From assembly GCA_025355465.1 (NCBI GenBank), contig JANXZO010000037.1:1-43697 (forward strand): 43,697 nt of DNA, written 5' to 3'. The position numbers and the translations under genes are program-made. Of this stretch, positions 8,077 through 15,217 are shown in pieces. Under the pieces are notes generated by a model. It saw nothing but the letters and a program-made list of their open reading frames with translations, was not told where the DNA came from and searched no databases. Position 1 is the stretch's first letter. Each line of letters opens with the position of its first letter. This DNA comes from Bacteroidales bacterium (GTDB lineage Bacteria > Bacteroidota > Bacteroidia > Bacteroidales > FEN-979).

Positions 8077-9417
8077 TCAAAGGTAATGCAGATCTAGTCC
8101 GTCGAAGTTACCCGAACTCATCATTAGGAAAACTTTATCGGATTTATTTTCGTTTTGCAATCGCTTTAACAACATCCCTGAATCAGTAAACACCTCAAGA
8201 TCATTGTTTTCAAAGCCTTTTCGGACCTGTTCCGGGGTGATGGGGGGTAGCCGTTTTAGTTGGAGCGCATGCGGACTGAAATAAACGATGGCTGTGTCGG
8301 CCAAATCCAGCGTCCCTTTATAGTGACTGAGAAATTCTTCACTCAGGCTGCTGAAGGTGTGAAGTTCAAGGCAGGCAATAACTTTCCGGTCGGCAAACTG
8401 CTCCCTTACCGCCGCAAGTGTCGCCTTTACCTTTGAGGGGGCATGGGCAAAGTCTTTGTACACCAGGGCTTCATCGTTTCTGGCAACCAGTTCGAGTCGT
8501 TTTGAGGCTCCCTTGAAGGAGATAATGGCTTCAAAAAACATTTCATCTGAAATTCCGAGCTCCTTACAAACCAACCGCGCTCCGTCGAGGTTCATCAGGT
8601 TGTGCCTGCCAAAAATCTGTAGTTCATAATCCTTTCCGGCAGCATGCACGAAAGTCGTTCCATGACTGATCATGTGTGTGGGAACGGTGTAAGGCAGAAT
8701 GGCAATATCGTCTCTTGATCGCTCCGAAATTTTACAAAGCTCAGGATCTTCACTGCAATAAATAAGGGTCCCGCCGGGGGCTATGAGTCGGATAAAAGTA
8801 CGAAACTGATCGAGGTAGTTTTCGTAGGTGGGGAAAACGTTGATGTGGTCCCATCCAATACCGCTCAGCAGGGCGATGTGCGGCATGTAGAGGTGAAACT
8901 TAGGTCGGCGGTCGATGGGCGAGGTGAGGTATTCATCCCCCTCAAAGACCATCACCGGCGCCTCTTCAGTGAGTTTCACCATGACTTCGAACCCTTCCAG
9001 TTGTGCCCCAACCATGTAGTCGCAGTCGATGCCTGCATGCTTCAGCACATGCAAAATCATGGCCGTGATCGTGGTTTTTCCATGACTTCCGCCAATCACC
9101 ACCCGTTTTTTGTCCTTCGACTGTTCATAGAGATATTCCGGGTAAGAATAGATCTTCATTCCAAGTTCCTTCGCCCTGATAAGTTCGGGGTTGTCTGCCT
9201 TGGCATGCATGCCCAGCAGGATCGCGTCCACCTGGTCTGTTATCCTGGCCGCATCCCATCCATCAGTCGCAGGAAGAAGTCCGTACTTCGCCAGCCGGCT
9301 TTTGGAAGGCTCAAATATCTCGTCGTCGGAGCCGGTAATGAGATATCCCTTTTTATGGAGGGCGATGGCGAGGTTGTGCATGGCACTGCCGCCAATGGCT
9401 ATAAAATGAACACGCAT
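8077..9417 (-). CDS. mpl: UDP-N-acetylmuramate:L-Ala-gamma-D-Glu-meso-DAP ligase (Mpl)
   Basis: A 446-residue cytoplasmic Mur-ligase family enzyme. Mpl reuses the murein tripeptide by joining it to UDP-MurNAc with ATP, which distinguishes it from MurC. The N-terminal Rossmann part has the loop FIAIGGSAMHNLA (5-17). The ATP-binding loop GGSHGKTT is at 109-116, followed by FEGDEY and later by the Mur-ligase motifs HNLMN and FAHAPSKVKATL. Length fits Mpl (about 450). The ATG at 9417 is chosen; a TTG at 9435 could add six residues. The gene diverges from cysH over about 100 bp. Together with NamZ and the GH3 fusion protein in this window it points to peptidoglycan recycling. Confidence 0.9.
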   Translation of the reverse strand: MRVHFIAIGGSAMHNLAIALHKKGYLITGSDDEIFEPSKSRLAKYGLLPATDGWDAARITDQVDAILLGMHAKADNPELIRAKELGMKIYSYPEYLYEQSKDKKRVVIGGSHGKTTITAMILHVLKHAGIDCDYMVGAQLEGFEVMVKLTEEAPVMVFEGDEYLTSPIDRRPKFHLYMPHIALLSGIGWDHINVFPTYENYLDQFRTFIRLIAPGGTLIYCSEDPELCKISERSRDDIAILPYTVPTHMISHGTTFVHAAGKDYELQIFGRHNLMNLDGARLVCKELGISDEMFFEAIISFKGASKRLELVARNDEALVYKDFAHAPSKVKATLAAVREQFADRKVIACLELHTFSSLSEEFLSHYKGTLDLADTAIVYFSPHALQLKRLPPITPEQVRKGFENNDLEVFTDSGMLLKRLQNENKSDKVFLMMSSGNFDGLDLHYL

Positions 9418-9432
9418 GGAGAAAAGTTTATC

Positions 9433-9440
9433 CAAAATTA
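9433..9440 (-). promoter_or_regulatory. -7 element for mpl
   Basis: Minus-strand TAATTTTG, 15 bp before the mpl ATG. The nearest upstream TTG lies 24 bp away, longer than usual, so the -33 element is uncertain. Confidence 0.5.
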
Positions 9441-9477
9441 CATTATTCCGGGTCTGTCACCATGCAATAATCTTTAG

Positions 9478-9485
9478 TAATTTTG
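9478..9485 (+). promoter_or_regulatory. -7 element for cysH
   Basis: TAATTTTG, identical to the divergent mpl -7 element 37 bp away. It leaves a leader of roughly 30 nt before the ATG at 9522. No -33 TTG is visible. Confidence 0.5.
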
Positions 9486-9521
9486 TACTTTCACCATGAG
9501 ATATATTTCCAGACGCAGGCT

Positions 9522-10226
9522 ATGAAAGATAAAATTGATGAATTGAATAACCGCTTTGCAACGGCATCTCCGCAGGAGATGATCGGCTGGTTTATTTCCG
9601 AATACCATGGTACTGTGGCATTCTCCTCCAGTTTCGGAGCCGAAGACCAGGTACTCACTGCCATAATTGCGGATATCAGCCGCGATGTTCGTTTCTTCAC
9701 GCTCGATACCGGAAGACTTTTCCAGGAGACGTATGACGTGATGAATATCACAGAACATAAATATGGGATCCGGTTTGCGCTGTTTTTTCCAGATGCAGCA
9801 CGGGTCGAAGATATGGTAAAAAATTACGGAATCAATCTCTTTTATGAGCGTCTCGAATACCGCCGGCTCTGTTGCGCTGTACGTAAAACAGAACCCCTGA
9901 AAAGAGCCCTGATCGGAGTTCATGTTTGGATTACGGGCCAGCGTAAAGATCAGTCGGTGACCCGCCTGGGTACCGGCAAAATAGAGTGGGATACAGTAAA
10001 CCAGGTGATTAAACTCAATCCATTGGCCGATTGGTCGAATGAAGATGTATGGGCCTATCTAAAAGCGGAGAAAATACCGTACAACGAGCTGCACGATAAA
10101 GGGTACCCGAGCATCGGCTGTCAGCCCTGCACCCGTGCCATCCTCCCCGGCGAAGATCTTCGTGCAGGCCGGTGGTGGTGGGAACTCCCCGAATTCAAAG
10201 AGTGCGGTCTTCACAAAACACATTAA
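9522..10226 (+). CDS. cysH: Assimilatory adenylyl-sulfate reductase (APS-type CysH)
   Basis: A 234-residue soluble enzyme that reduces adenylyl sulfate to sulfite using thioredoxin or a similar donor. It carries the four cysteines that bind the [4Fe-4S] cluster of APS-type reductases: Cys117-Cys118 in CCAVRKxEPL and Cys200/Cys203 in SIGCQPCTR. The catalytic C-terminal ECGLH motif is at 227-231. The PP-loop SSSFGAEDQ is at 35-43. PAPS-specific enzymes lack the CC...CxxC set, so APS is the likelier substrate. The ATG at 9522 is used; an upstream in-frame TTG at 9483 overlaps the -7 element and is unlikely. No cysD/cysN genes are adjacent. The stop lies 2 bp from the convergent permease gene. 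Confidence 0.93.
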   Translation: MKDKIDELNNRFATASPQEMIGWFISEYHGTVAFSSSFGAEDQVLTAIIADISRDVRFFTLDTGRLFQETYDVMNITEHKYGIRFALFFPDAARVEDMVKNYGINLFYERLEYRRLCCAVRKTEPLKRALIGVHVWITGQRKDQSVTRLGTGKIEWDTVNQVIKLNPLADWSNEDVWAYLKAEKIPYNELHDKGYPSIGCQPCTRAILPGEDLRAGRWWWELPEFKECGLHKTH

Positions 10227-10228
10227 AA

Positions 10229-11449
10229 TCAGCTGAATCGAATCGCCTTCAGGGGTGTTATTCGTGTGATCACCAGCGACGGTATGACCATCATCAGGTA
10301 GCAAATCAGCATGGTGCCGGCATTCAACAGCAAAATGTGTACTGCGTTCAGATTTATGGGTACTACCGGCACGTAATAGGACTCCTGGGGCAGTGTCACG
10401 ATCCCGAATTTCTGTTGCAGCAGACAAATGGTGAAACTCACCAGGTTGCCCCAAAACAGCCCAAGTCCGATAATATATGCGGCGTTGTAAAGGAATACTT
10501 TTCGTATGTTGAGGTTCCGCATGCCCAGTGCCTTCATGACCCCAATCATGTTGGTTCGCTCAAGGATCAGGATCAGCAGGGTGCTTATCATGGTAATCGT
10601 AGAAACCATGATCATCAGGGCCAGGATGATAACCACATTAACATCCTGAAGATCCAGCCAGTCGAATATCTGCGGGTATAGTTGACGGATGGTCGATGCA
10701 TCAAGGCTGAACCCGATCTGGTGATATACAAACTGACCCATGCGGTCCATGTCTTTAAAGTTGTCAAGGGTGATCTCAAATCCGCCAACCTGGTCACTTT
10801 TCCAGTTGTTGAGTTTCTGAATGTGATGAATATCGCCGATGATATACATTTTGTCGAACTCCTCCAGCCCTGTTTCATAAATACCACATACCCTGAATTT
10901 TCTTCCCAGGGTGGAGTTTCCGGCAATGAAGTACATTCTCAGGTCATCATTCAGCTTGATGTTAAGGATGTTGGCAATGTATTTCGAAATGATAACCTCG
11001 TCGCTGCGGCTCGTGTCTTTAAGGTTGAAAAGTCGCCCTTCGATAAGTTTATCCCGGAAAAAATTACCGTCAAAATCTTTTCCAACACCTTTCATCACAA
11101 CGCCAAGTATCTGGTCTTTTGTTTTGATGATACCTGCTTTAATGCCAAAGGCCTGGATGTGTTTTATCCCTTTTTTTGCTGCCAGCTTAGGAATAAATGC
11201 CTGGTATCGGTCGATGGGCTGGGGCTCGAATGTGGAATTTTCGGAAAAGCGGCTGACCTGGATATGGCCGCCGAAACCAATCACCTTTTCGCGGATCTCC
11301 TTTTGAAAACCAGTGAGGATCGCAATGGCCACGAACATGATGGTAAGCCCGAGCGCAATGGCTGCGATAGCTACAACAACGATGGGACGCGAAAAATTAC
11401 CTTTGTTCCCTTTTATAATGCGCCTGGCAATAAATAGTTCGGTATTCAA
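10229..11449 (-). CDS. LolC/LolE-type ABC transporter permease (FtsX/MacB family)
   Basis: A 406-residue inner-membrane protein with one N-terminal membrane helix (around 23-48), a periplasmic domain of about 220 residues and three C-terminal helices. This is the topology of the lipoprotein-release permeases LolC/LolE. The N-terminal FIARRI and the segment VSTITMISTLLILILERT followed by IGVMKALGM match the family. It should work with an ATPase (LolD) that is not in this window. LolC and LolE cannot be separated by eye; Bacteroidota often carry a single merged type. A complete promoter lies just upstream. The gene is transcribed alone, convergent with cysH and divergent from namZ. Confidence 0.87.
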   Translation of the reverse strand: MNTELFIARRIIKGNKGNFSRPIVVVAIAAIALGLTIMFVAIAILTGFQKEIREKVIGFGGHIQVSRFSENSTFEPQPIDRYQAFIPKLAAKKGIKHIQAFGIKAGIIKTKDQILGVVMKGVGKDFDGNFFRDKLIEGRLFNLKDTSRSDEVIISKYIANILNIKLNDDLRMYFIAGNSTLGRKFRVCGIYETGLEEFDKMYIIGDIHHIQKLNNWKSDQVGGFEITLDNFKDMDRMGQFVYHQIGFSLDASTIRQLYPQIFDWLDLQDVNVVIILALMIMVSTITMISTLLILILERTNMIGVMKALGMRNLNIRKVFLYNAAYIIGLGLFWGNLVSFTICLLQQKFGIVTLPQESYYVPVVPINLNAVHILLLNAGTMLICYLMMVIPSLVITRITPLKAIRFS

Positions 11450-11471
11450 ATCGGAGAATTCGTTTACTTTG

Positions 11472-11503
11472 CAAAGGTATTTAAATTAAGTGTACCCGCC
11501 CAA
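11472..11503 (-). promoter_or_regulatory. Promoter of the LolC/E-type gene
   Basis: Minus-strand TTG (11503-11501), a 21-bp spacer and TACCTTTG (11479-11472), leaving a leader of about 20 nt before the ATG at 11449. Confidence 0.6.
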
Positions 11504-11510
11504 TCCCCTA

Positions 11511-11522
11511 CCTGCCGGCAGG
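11511..11522. repeat. Perfect 12-bp palindrome CCTGCCGGCAGG
   Basis: It sits between the divergent LolC/E-type and namZ genes, inside a C-rich then G/A-rich stretch (about 11495-11551) unlike its A/T-rich surroundings. Composition and palindromic core resemble the repeat at 3833-3908, so it may be a decayed copy of a related dispersed element. Confidence 0.5.
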
Positions 11523-11573
11523 GAGAAGGCAAAGGAAGGGTAAAATCAGGATTTTTATGGCAACGTTCTAAAA

Positions 11574-12743
11574 ATGAACAGGACAGGTTCGATTATCTGT
11601 TTGCTGGTATTTTTTAACAGCTTTCATGTTCTTGCCCAACAACCGGTTGTCAGCGTTGACCGCATGGAATTATACTTGCCGCTCCTGTCGGGAAAACATG
11701 TTGGAGTTGTTGCCAATGCCGCGTCCATCAACGGAAACGGAGTTAACATCGTAGATCACCTGCTCTACTCCGGGGTTCATGTAACACGTATCTACTCTCC
11801 CGAGCATGGCTTCCGTAATCCCAGGGATGCCGGAGAACAGGTTGCAGATTCAATTGACCCTGCCACAAGTCTGCCGGTGATCTCGCTCTACGGAAAAAAG
11901 AAGAAACCCTCTGCCAGCGACCTTGCAGGAATTGACATCATGGTCTTCGACCTTCAGGATGTAGGAGTGCGTTTTTTCACATACCTGTCAACCCTTGCTT
12001 TTGTGATGGATGCCTGTGCCATGAATGGGATCCCGCTGCTGGTGACCGACAGACCCAATCCAAATGGAGCGTATATTGACGGACCTGTGCTTGAACCTGC
12101 ATTTTCCTCGTTTGTGGGTTTATACCCTGTACCTGTTGTTTATGGAATGACGATCGGCGAATATGCCTCGATGCTAAACGGTGAAGGTTGGATGGAGAGC
12201 AGCAGGAAATGCAACCTCACCGTGATCCCGCTGGCCAATTATAACCGCCACACAGGGTATGAGCTTCCTCGAAAACCTTCGCCAAACCTTCCCACCCCAA
12301 ACGCCGTGTACCTTTACCCTTCCCTGTGCCTCTTCGAAGGTACCATCGTGAGCGTCGGAAGGGGTACGCTGTTTCCGTTTGAAGTATTCGGTCACCCTGA
12401 TATGAAAGGTTGTTCCTTCTTATTTATGCCGGAAAGCATTGCAGGAATGAGTAAACACCCTCCTTTTGAAGGGATTGTTTGCCATGGTGTGGACCTCAGG
12501 GATCATTTTACCGGCTCGCTGTTACCTGACCGTATGAACCTGTCGTGGTTGCTGATGGCATTTAAAAACCTTGGAAGTAACCCTGCTTTCTTCAATGATT
12601 ACTTCGACAAACTGGCTGGAAACGCTGCACTCAGGCAACAGATAATACAGGGGAAAAGTGAACAACAGATCCGTGAAAGCTGGCAGCCGGGTATTGAAAA
12701 GTTCAAAAATATCCGAAAAAAATACCTGCTTTATCCTGAATGA
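11574..12743 (+). CDS. namZ: DUF1343 exo-beta-N-acetylmuramidase (NamZ)
   Basis: A 389-residue protein with a signal peptide (residues 1-21, ending VLAQQ), hence exported. DUF1343 proteins were identified as NamZ, which releases MurNAc from the non-reducing end of peptidoglycan glycans. Family hallmarks are visible: GVVANAAS (44-51), SPEHGFRNPRDAGE (75-88) containing the proposed catalytic Glu77, VFDLQDVGVRFFTYLSTL, DRPNP, and the SVGRGT segment. Length is normal. No promoter match lies directly upstream. It is divergent from the LolC/E-type gene and convergent with the aminotransferase gene (15-bp gap). The product would feed MurNAc into a wall-recycling pathway with Mpl and the GH3 protein. 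Confidence 0.92.
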   Translation: MNRTGSIICLLVFFNSFHVLAQQPVVSVDRMELYLPLLSGKHVGVVANAASINGNGVNIVDHLLYSGVHVTRIYSPEHGFRNPRDAGEQVADSIDPATSLPVISLYGKKKKPSASDLAGIDIMVFDLQDVGVRFFTYLSTLAFVMDACAMNGIPLLVTDRPNPNGAYIDGPVLEPAFSSFVGLYPVPVVYGMTIGEYASMLNGEGWMESSRKCNLTVIPLANYNRHTGYELPRKPSPNLPTPNAVYLYPSLCLFEGTIVSVGRGTLFPFEVFGHPDMKGCSFLFMPESIAGMSKHPPFEGIVCHGVDLRDHFTGSLLPDRMNLSWLLMAFKNLGSNPAFFNDYFDKLAGNAALRQQIIQGKSEQQIRESWQPGIEKFKNIRKKYLLYPE

Positions 12744-12758
12744 AGAGATTGATGGGGT

Positions 12759-13955
12759 TTACTTTCTGCCCGGGTACACTTTCAACCCCTCTTCAAGGCA
12801 CTTCATCGCACTCTTCAGATCGCTCGTTTTCAACACGTAACTGATTCTTACTTCGTTGGTCCCACGACCTTTGGTAGCGTAGAATCCGGTGGCCGGGGCC
12901 AGCATAACAGTTTGCCCTTCGTAGCTGAATTCTTCCAGCAGCCATTGGCAGAAGCGGTCTGAATCGTCGATGGGTAGCCGCGCTACTGCGTAAAAGGCGC
13001 CACCAGGGTTTGGACAGAAGCATCCTTGCATCTGGTTGATGGCTGTCACCACTACGTTACGCCGTTCCAGATACTCCTCGATAACCCCTTTAATATAACT
13101 GTTCGGTGTGTTTACCGCCTCTTCGCCGGCAATTTGTCCGAATGTTGGAGGGCTGAGACGGGCCTGGGCGAATTTCATCGCAGTGCTCATCACCTCTTTA
13201 TTCCTGGATATCATCACACCGATCCTTACACCACAGGCACTGTAACGTTTTGAAATGGAATCGAGAAGAACAACATTCTGATCGATTCCGGAAAGGTTCA
13301 TTACCGAAAAATGTTCAGCGCCATCGTAAACGAATTCACGGTATACCTCATCGGAGAAAAGGTAGAGGTTGTGTTTTTGAACGATGTCGCGCAGCAATTC
13401 AAGCTCCTTCCTGGAGTAGAGATAACCCGTTGGATTGTTTGGGTTGCAGATCATGATGGCCTTGGTCTTTGGCGTGATCGCCTCCTCGAACGCACTGATT
13501 GGAGGCAGGGCAAACCCATTGTCGATAAATGATTCAATAGGTTTTACAGTGACCCCTGCAGAAACCGCAAAACCATTGTAATTGGCATAGAATGGTTCCG
13601 GGATAATGATCTCATCACCCGGATCCATGCAGGAGATCATGGCAAAAAGAATGCCTTCCGATCCGCCTGTAGTCACGATCATCTCTTCGGGAGTGACCTC
13701 AACACCCACTGTTTTATAATATTCAACCAGTTTTTTACGGTAGGAGAGGATGCCGGCAGAATGGCTGTATTCAACAACCTTGAGATCGCAGTTGCGAATC
13801 TTCTCCATCACATTCTCAGGTGTCGGAATATCCGGCTGTCCGATATTGAGATGGTAAACTTTGATTCCCCGCTTTTTTGCTTCATCGGAAAAGGGGACGA
13901 GTTTTCTTATCGGGGACGGCGGACAAGCCTTCCCTCGTTGTGAAATAGTTGGCAT
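12759..13955 (-). CDS. PLP-dependent aminotransferase, aspartate aminotransferase family (fold type I)
   Basis: A 398-residue cytoplasmic enzyme of aminotransferase class I/II. Visible motifs are LNIGQPDIPTP (37-47), NPNNPTG (171-177), SDEVYREF (201-208) and the PLP-binding lysine in SISKRYSACGVRIG (Lys236). The arginine that binds the substrate carboxylate lies in the C-terminal part (NEVRISYV). The start at 13955 is chosen because it begins just before the conserved SPIRKLVPFSDEAKKRG region; an in-frame extension to 14006 overlaps the terminator and promoter and is unlikely. Substrates are probably aspartate or other common amino acids but cannot be fixed by sequence. A -7 element and the upstream gene's terminator lie just before it. 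Confidence 0.88.
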   Translation of the reverse strand: MPTISQRGKACPPSPIRKLVPFSDEAKKRGIKVYHLNIGQPDIPTPENVMEKIRNCDLKVVEYSHSAGILSYRKKLVEYYKTVGVEVTPEEMIVTTGGSEGILFAMISCMDPGDEIIIPEPFYANYNGFAVSAGVTVKPIESFIDNGFALPPISAFEEAITPKTKAIMICNPNNPTGYLYSRKELELLRDIVQKHNLYLFSDEVYREFVYDGAEHFSVMNLSGIDQNVVLLDSISKRYSACGVRIGVMISRNKEVMSTAMKFAQARLSPPTFGQIAGEEAVNTPNSYIKGVIEEYLERRNVVVTAINQMQGCFCPNPGGAFYAVARLPIDDSDRFCQWLLEEFSYEGQTVMLAPATGFYATKGRGTNEVRISYVLKTSDLKSAMKCLEEGLKVYPGRK

Positions 13956-13973
13956 GACAACAGGTTTTAGTGA

Positions 13974-14002
13974 AAATAAAAAAGCCAGCTTTTTGGGCTG
14001 GC
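13974..14002 (-). terminator. Intrinsic terminator of the DUF1573 gene
   Basis: On the minus strand GCCAGC (14002-13997), a 7-nt loop and GCTGGC (13989-13984) are followed by a run of T with one A (13983-13974). It lies 24 bp past the DUF1573 stop codon. It is the only convincing stem-plus-U-tract terminator I found in the window. Confidence 0.75.
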
Positions 14003-14003
14003 A

Positions 14004-14011
14004 CAAAGGTA
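14004..14011 (-). promoter_or_regulatory. -7 element for the aminotransferase gene, abutting a terminator
   Basis: Minus-strand TACCTTTG, 48 bp before the ATG at 13955 and 1 bp from the terminator stem of the preceding gene. Expected transcription start falls within the stem. No -33 TTG is seen. Confidence 0.45.
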
Positions 14012-14025
14012 ATATATTTTTAAAG

Positions 14026-14484
14026 TTACTTGCTAACAGGTGAACCCGGTGCGTTGGCTTTTACGGGTTCGCTTGTGGCTGGCTTGGCAACAACGGTGCC
14101 CTTGATAGAAAGTATGATTCGATTGGTTTTGGCATTTGAATTTACCGTAACTGTTTTATTAATCGGACCGACATTCTGAGTATTATACGTTACTTTGATG
14201 ATCTCTGACTTGCCGGGAAGGATGGGTTCCTGGGGCCAGGTAGGAACCGTACAGCCGCACGAAGACTGGGGTTTGGAAAGGATCAGGGGCTCTTTTCCGG
14301 TATTCGTGAACTTAAATTCAGAGGTGCCGTCAGCTCCCTGGATGATGGTTCCGTAATCGTGTACTGTTTTGTCGAAGGAAATTTCAGCTGCATTCGGGTT
14401 AACTGCTGGTTGAGCTGCATCCTGCGCATTAACTGAGAAAGTGGCGAAAAGGAGCAGGAAAAATGAAGAAAAAAGCTTTTTCAT
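14026..14484 (-). CDS. Secreted DUF1573 (ASH/MSP-like) protein
   Basis: A 152-residue protein with a signal peptide (MKKLFSSFFLLLFATFSVNA) and a DUF1573 domain over about 33-132. The hallmark KFTNTGKEPLIL followed by SSCGCTVPTW is present, then the strand pattern ILPGKSEIIKVTY and NKTVTVNSN, typical of an Ig-like ASH/MSP fold. The family is abundant in Bacteroidota, envelope-located and of unknown role. The C-terminal 20 residues (TSEPVKANAPGSP) are low-complexity. A full promoter precedes it and an intrinsic terminator follows it, so it is likely a single-gene unit and possibly well expressed. Confidence 0.9.
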   Translation of the reverse strand: MKKLFSSFFLLLFATFSVNAQDAAQPAVNPNAAEISFDKTVHDYGTIIQGADGTSEFKFTNTGKEPLILSKPQSSCGCTVPTWPQEPILPGKSEIIKVTYNTQNVGPINKTVTVNSNAKTNRIILSIKGTVVAKPATSEPVKANAPGSPVSK

Positions 14485-14528
14485 GTTGTGGTATGATTTT
14501 AAGTTATGGTTTTAGGTTTAACTGAATG

Positions 14529-14557
14529 CAAATTTATGAATTAAGATATTTCTGCAA
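14529..14557 (-). promoter_or_regulatory. Promoter of the DUF1573 gene
   Basis: Minus-strand TTG (14557-14555), an 18-bp spacer and TAAATTTG (14536-14529), about 44 bp before the ATG. Confidence 0.65.
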
Positions 14558-14607
14558 AAATTTAGTTTTTACAATACAGGGTGCAAAGCTTTATCATAAT
14601 TCTGTAT

Positions 14608-14615
14608 TAAATTTG
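14608..14615 (+). promoter_or_regulatory. -7 element for the lipoprotein gene
   Basis: TAAATTTG, 31 bp before the ATG at 14647. A -33 TTG is not evident. Confidence 0.5.
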
Positions 14616-14646
14616 TAGTTTGATTGTTAAATTTAATTTTATTTCT

Positions 14647-15168
14647 ATGTTTCGGATAATGAGTATTTTGTATATTCTGGTTTTTGCCGGATTCAGTTTT
14701 TATTCCTGCAGCCATTCGGCCGTTACTGCACGAAAAGGCAGCGGACAGCAACCAGGCGGCGCGGTTATTCCTGCACCCCCATGCATTGTTTACAAGACCA
14801 AAAAGGATCTGAACAACTATGTGCCGGTGATACTTTCTGATGATAAATTGCAGATTGTGTCCTACCCTGACGTGAGGGATGTTTATTTCAGGGGAGAATT
14901 GGCATACCCCTCAAAATTGTCGGAGGGCTACCTGCTCGATAACAGGGGCATTGGGGTGAATGTAGCCTTTCTTGATTTTACCTATGAAGCCTATAGTAAA
15001 CTTGACCGTACGCCAACAACTGAAGAATTGTTAAAACATTTGCTTGATACCGATCCGGTGCTTGAAATGTATGATTGCGGAAGCCGCAGCCTTTACAGCA
15101 ATCCCGCTGCTGACCTGAATAAATTGATTAAATCAGGAGGGCTGAAGGAGCATAAAAGACTAAAATAG
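14647..15168 (+). CDS. Conserved lipoprotein of unknown function
   Basis: A 173-residue protein with a short hydrophobic signal (ILYILVFAGFSFYSC) ending at a cysteine (residue 21), followed by Ser-His-Ser, as expected for a lipoprotein. The ATG at 14647 or the in-frame ATG at 14659 could be the start; both keep the signal. The mature part has YKTKKDLNNYVPVILSDD and YLLDNRGIGVNVAFLDF. I believe similar proteins occur widely in Bacteroidales without assigned function, but I cannot verify this here. It precedes the fakA-fakB fusion gene by 49 bp on the same strand, with a separate -7 element between them. Confidence 0.8.
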   Translation: MFRIMSILYILVFAGFSFYSCSHSAVTARKGSGQQPGGAVIPAPPCIVYKTKKDLNNYVPVILSDDKLQIVSYPDVRDVYFRGELAYPSKLSEGYLLDNRGIGVNVAFLDFTYEAYSKLDRTPTTEELLKHLLDTDPVLEMYDCGSRSLYSNPAADLNKLIKSGGLKEHKRLK

Positions 15169-15184
15169 GGATAAAAAAATTCAT

Positions 15185-15192
15185 TACATTTG
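15185..15192 (+). promoter_or_regulatory. -7 element for the DhaL-DegV gene
   Basis: TACATTTG, 25 bp before the TTG start. No -33 TTG is visible. Confidence 0.5.
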
Positions 15193-15217
15193 CACCCATA
15201 TTTAAAACTCAGATAAT

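Noticed and set aside
10682-11437. 251-codon rightward frame opposite the LolC/E-type gene
   Set aside because: Fully antisense to a well-supported membrane permease, with no recognisable domain or promoter.
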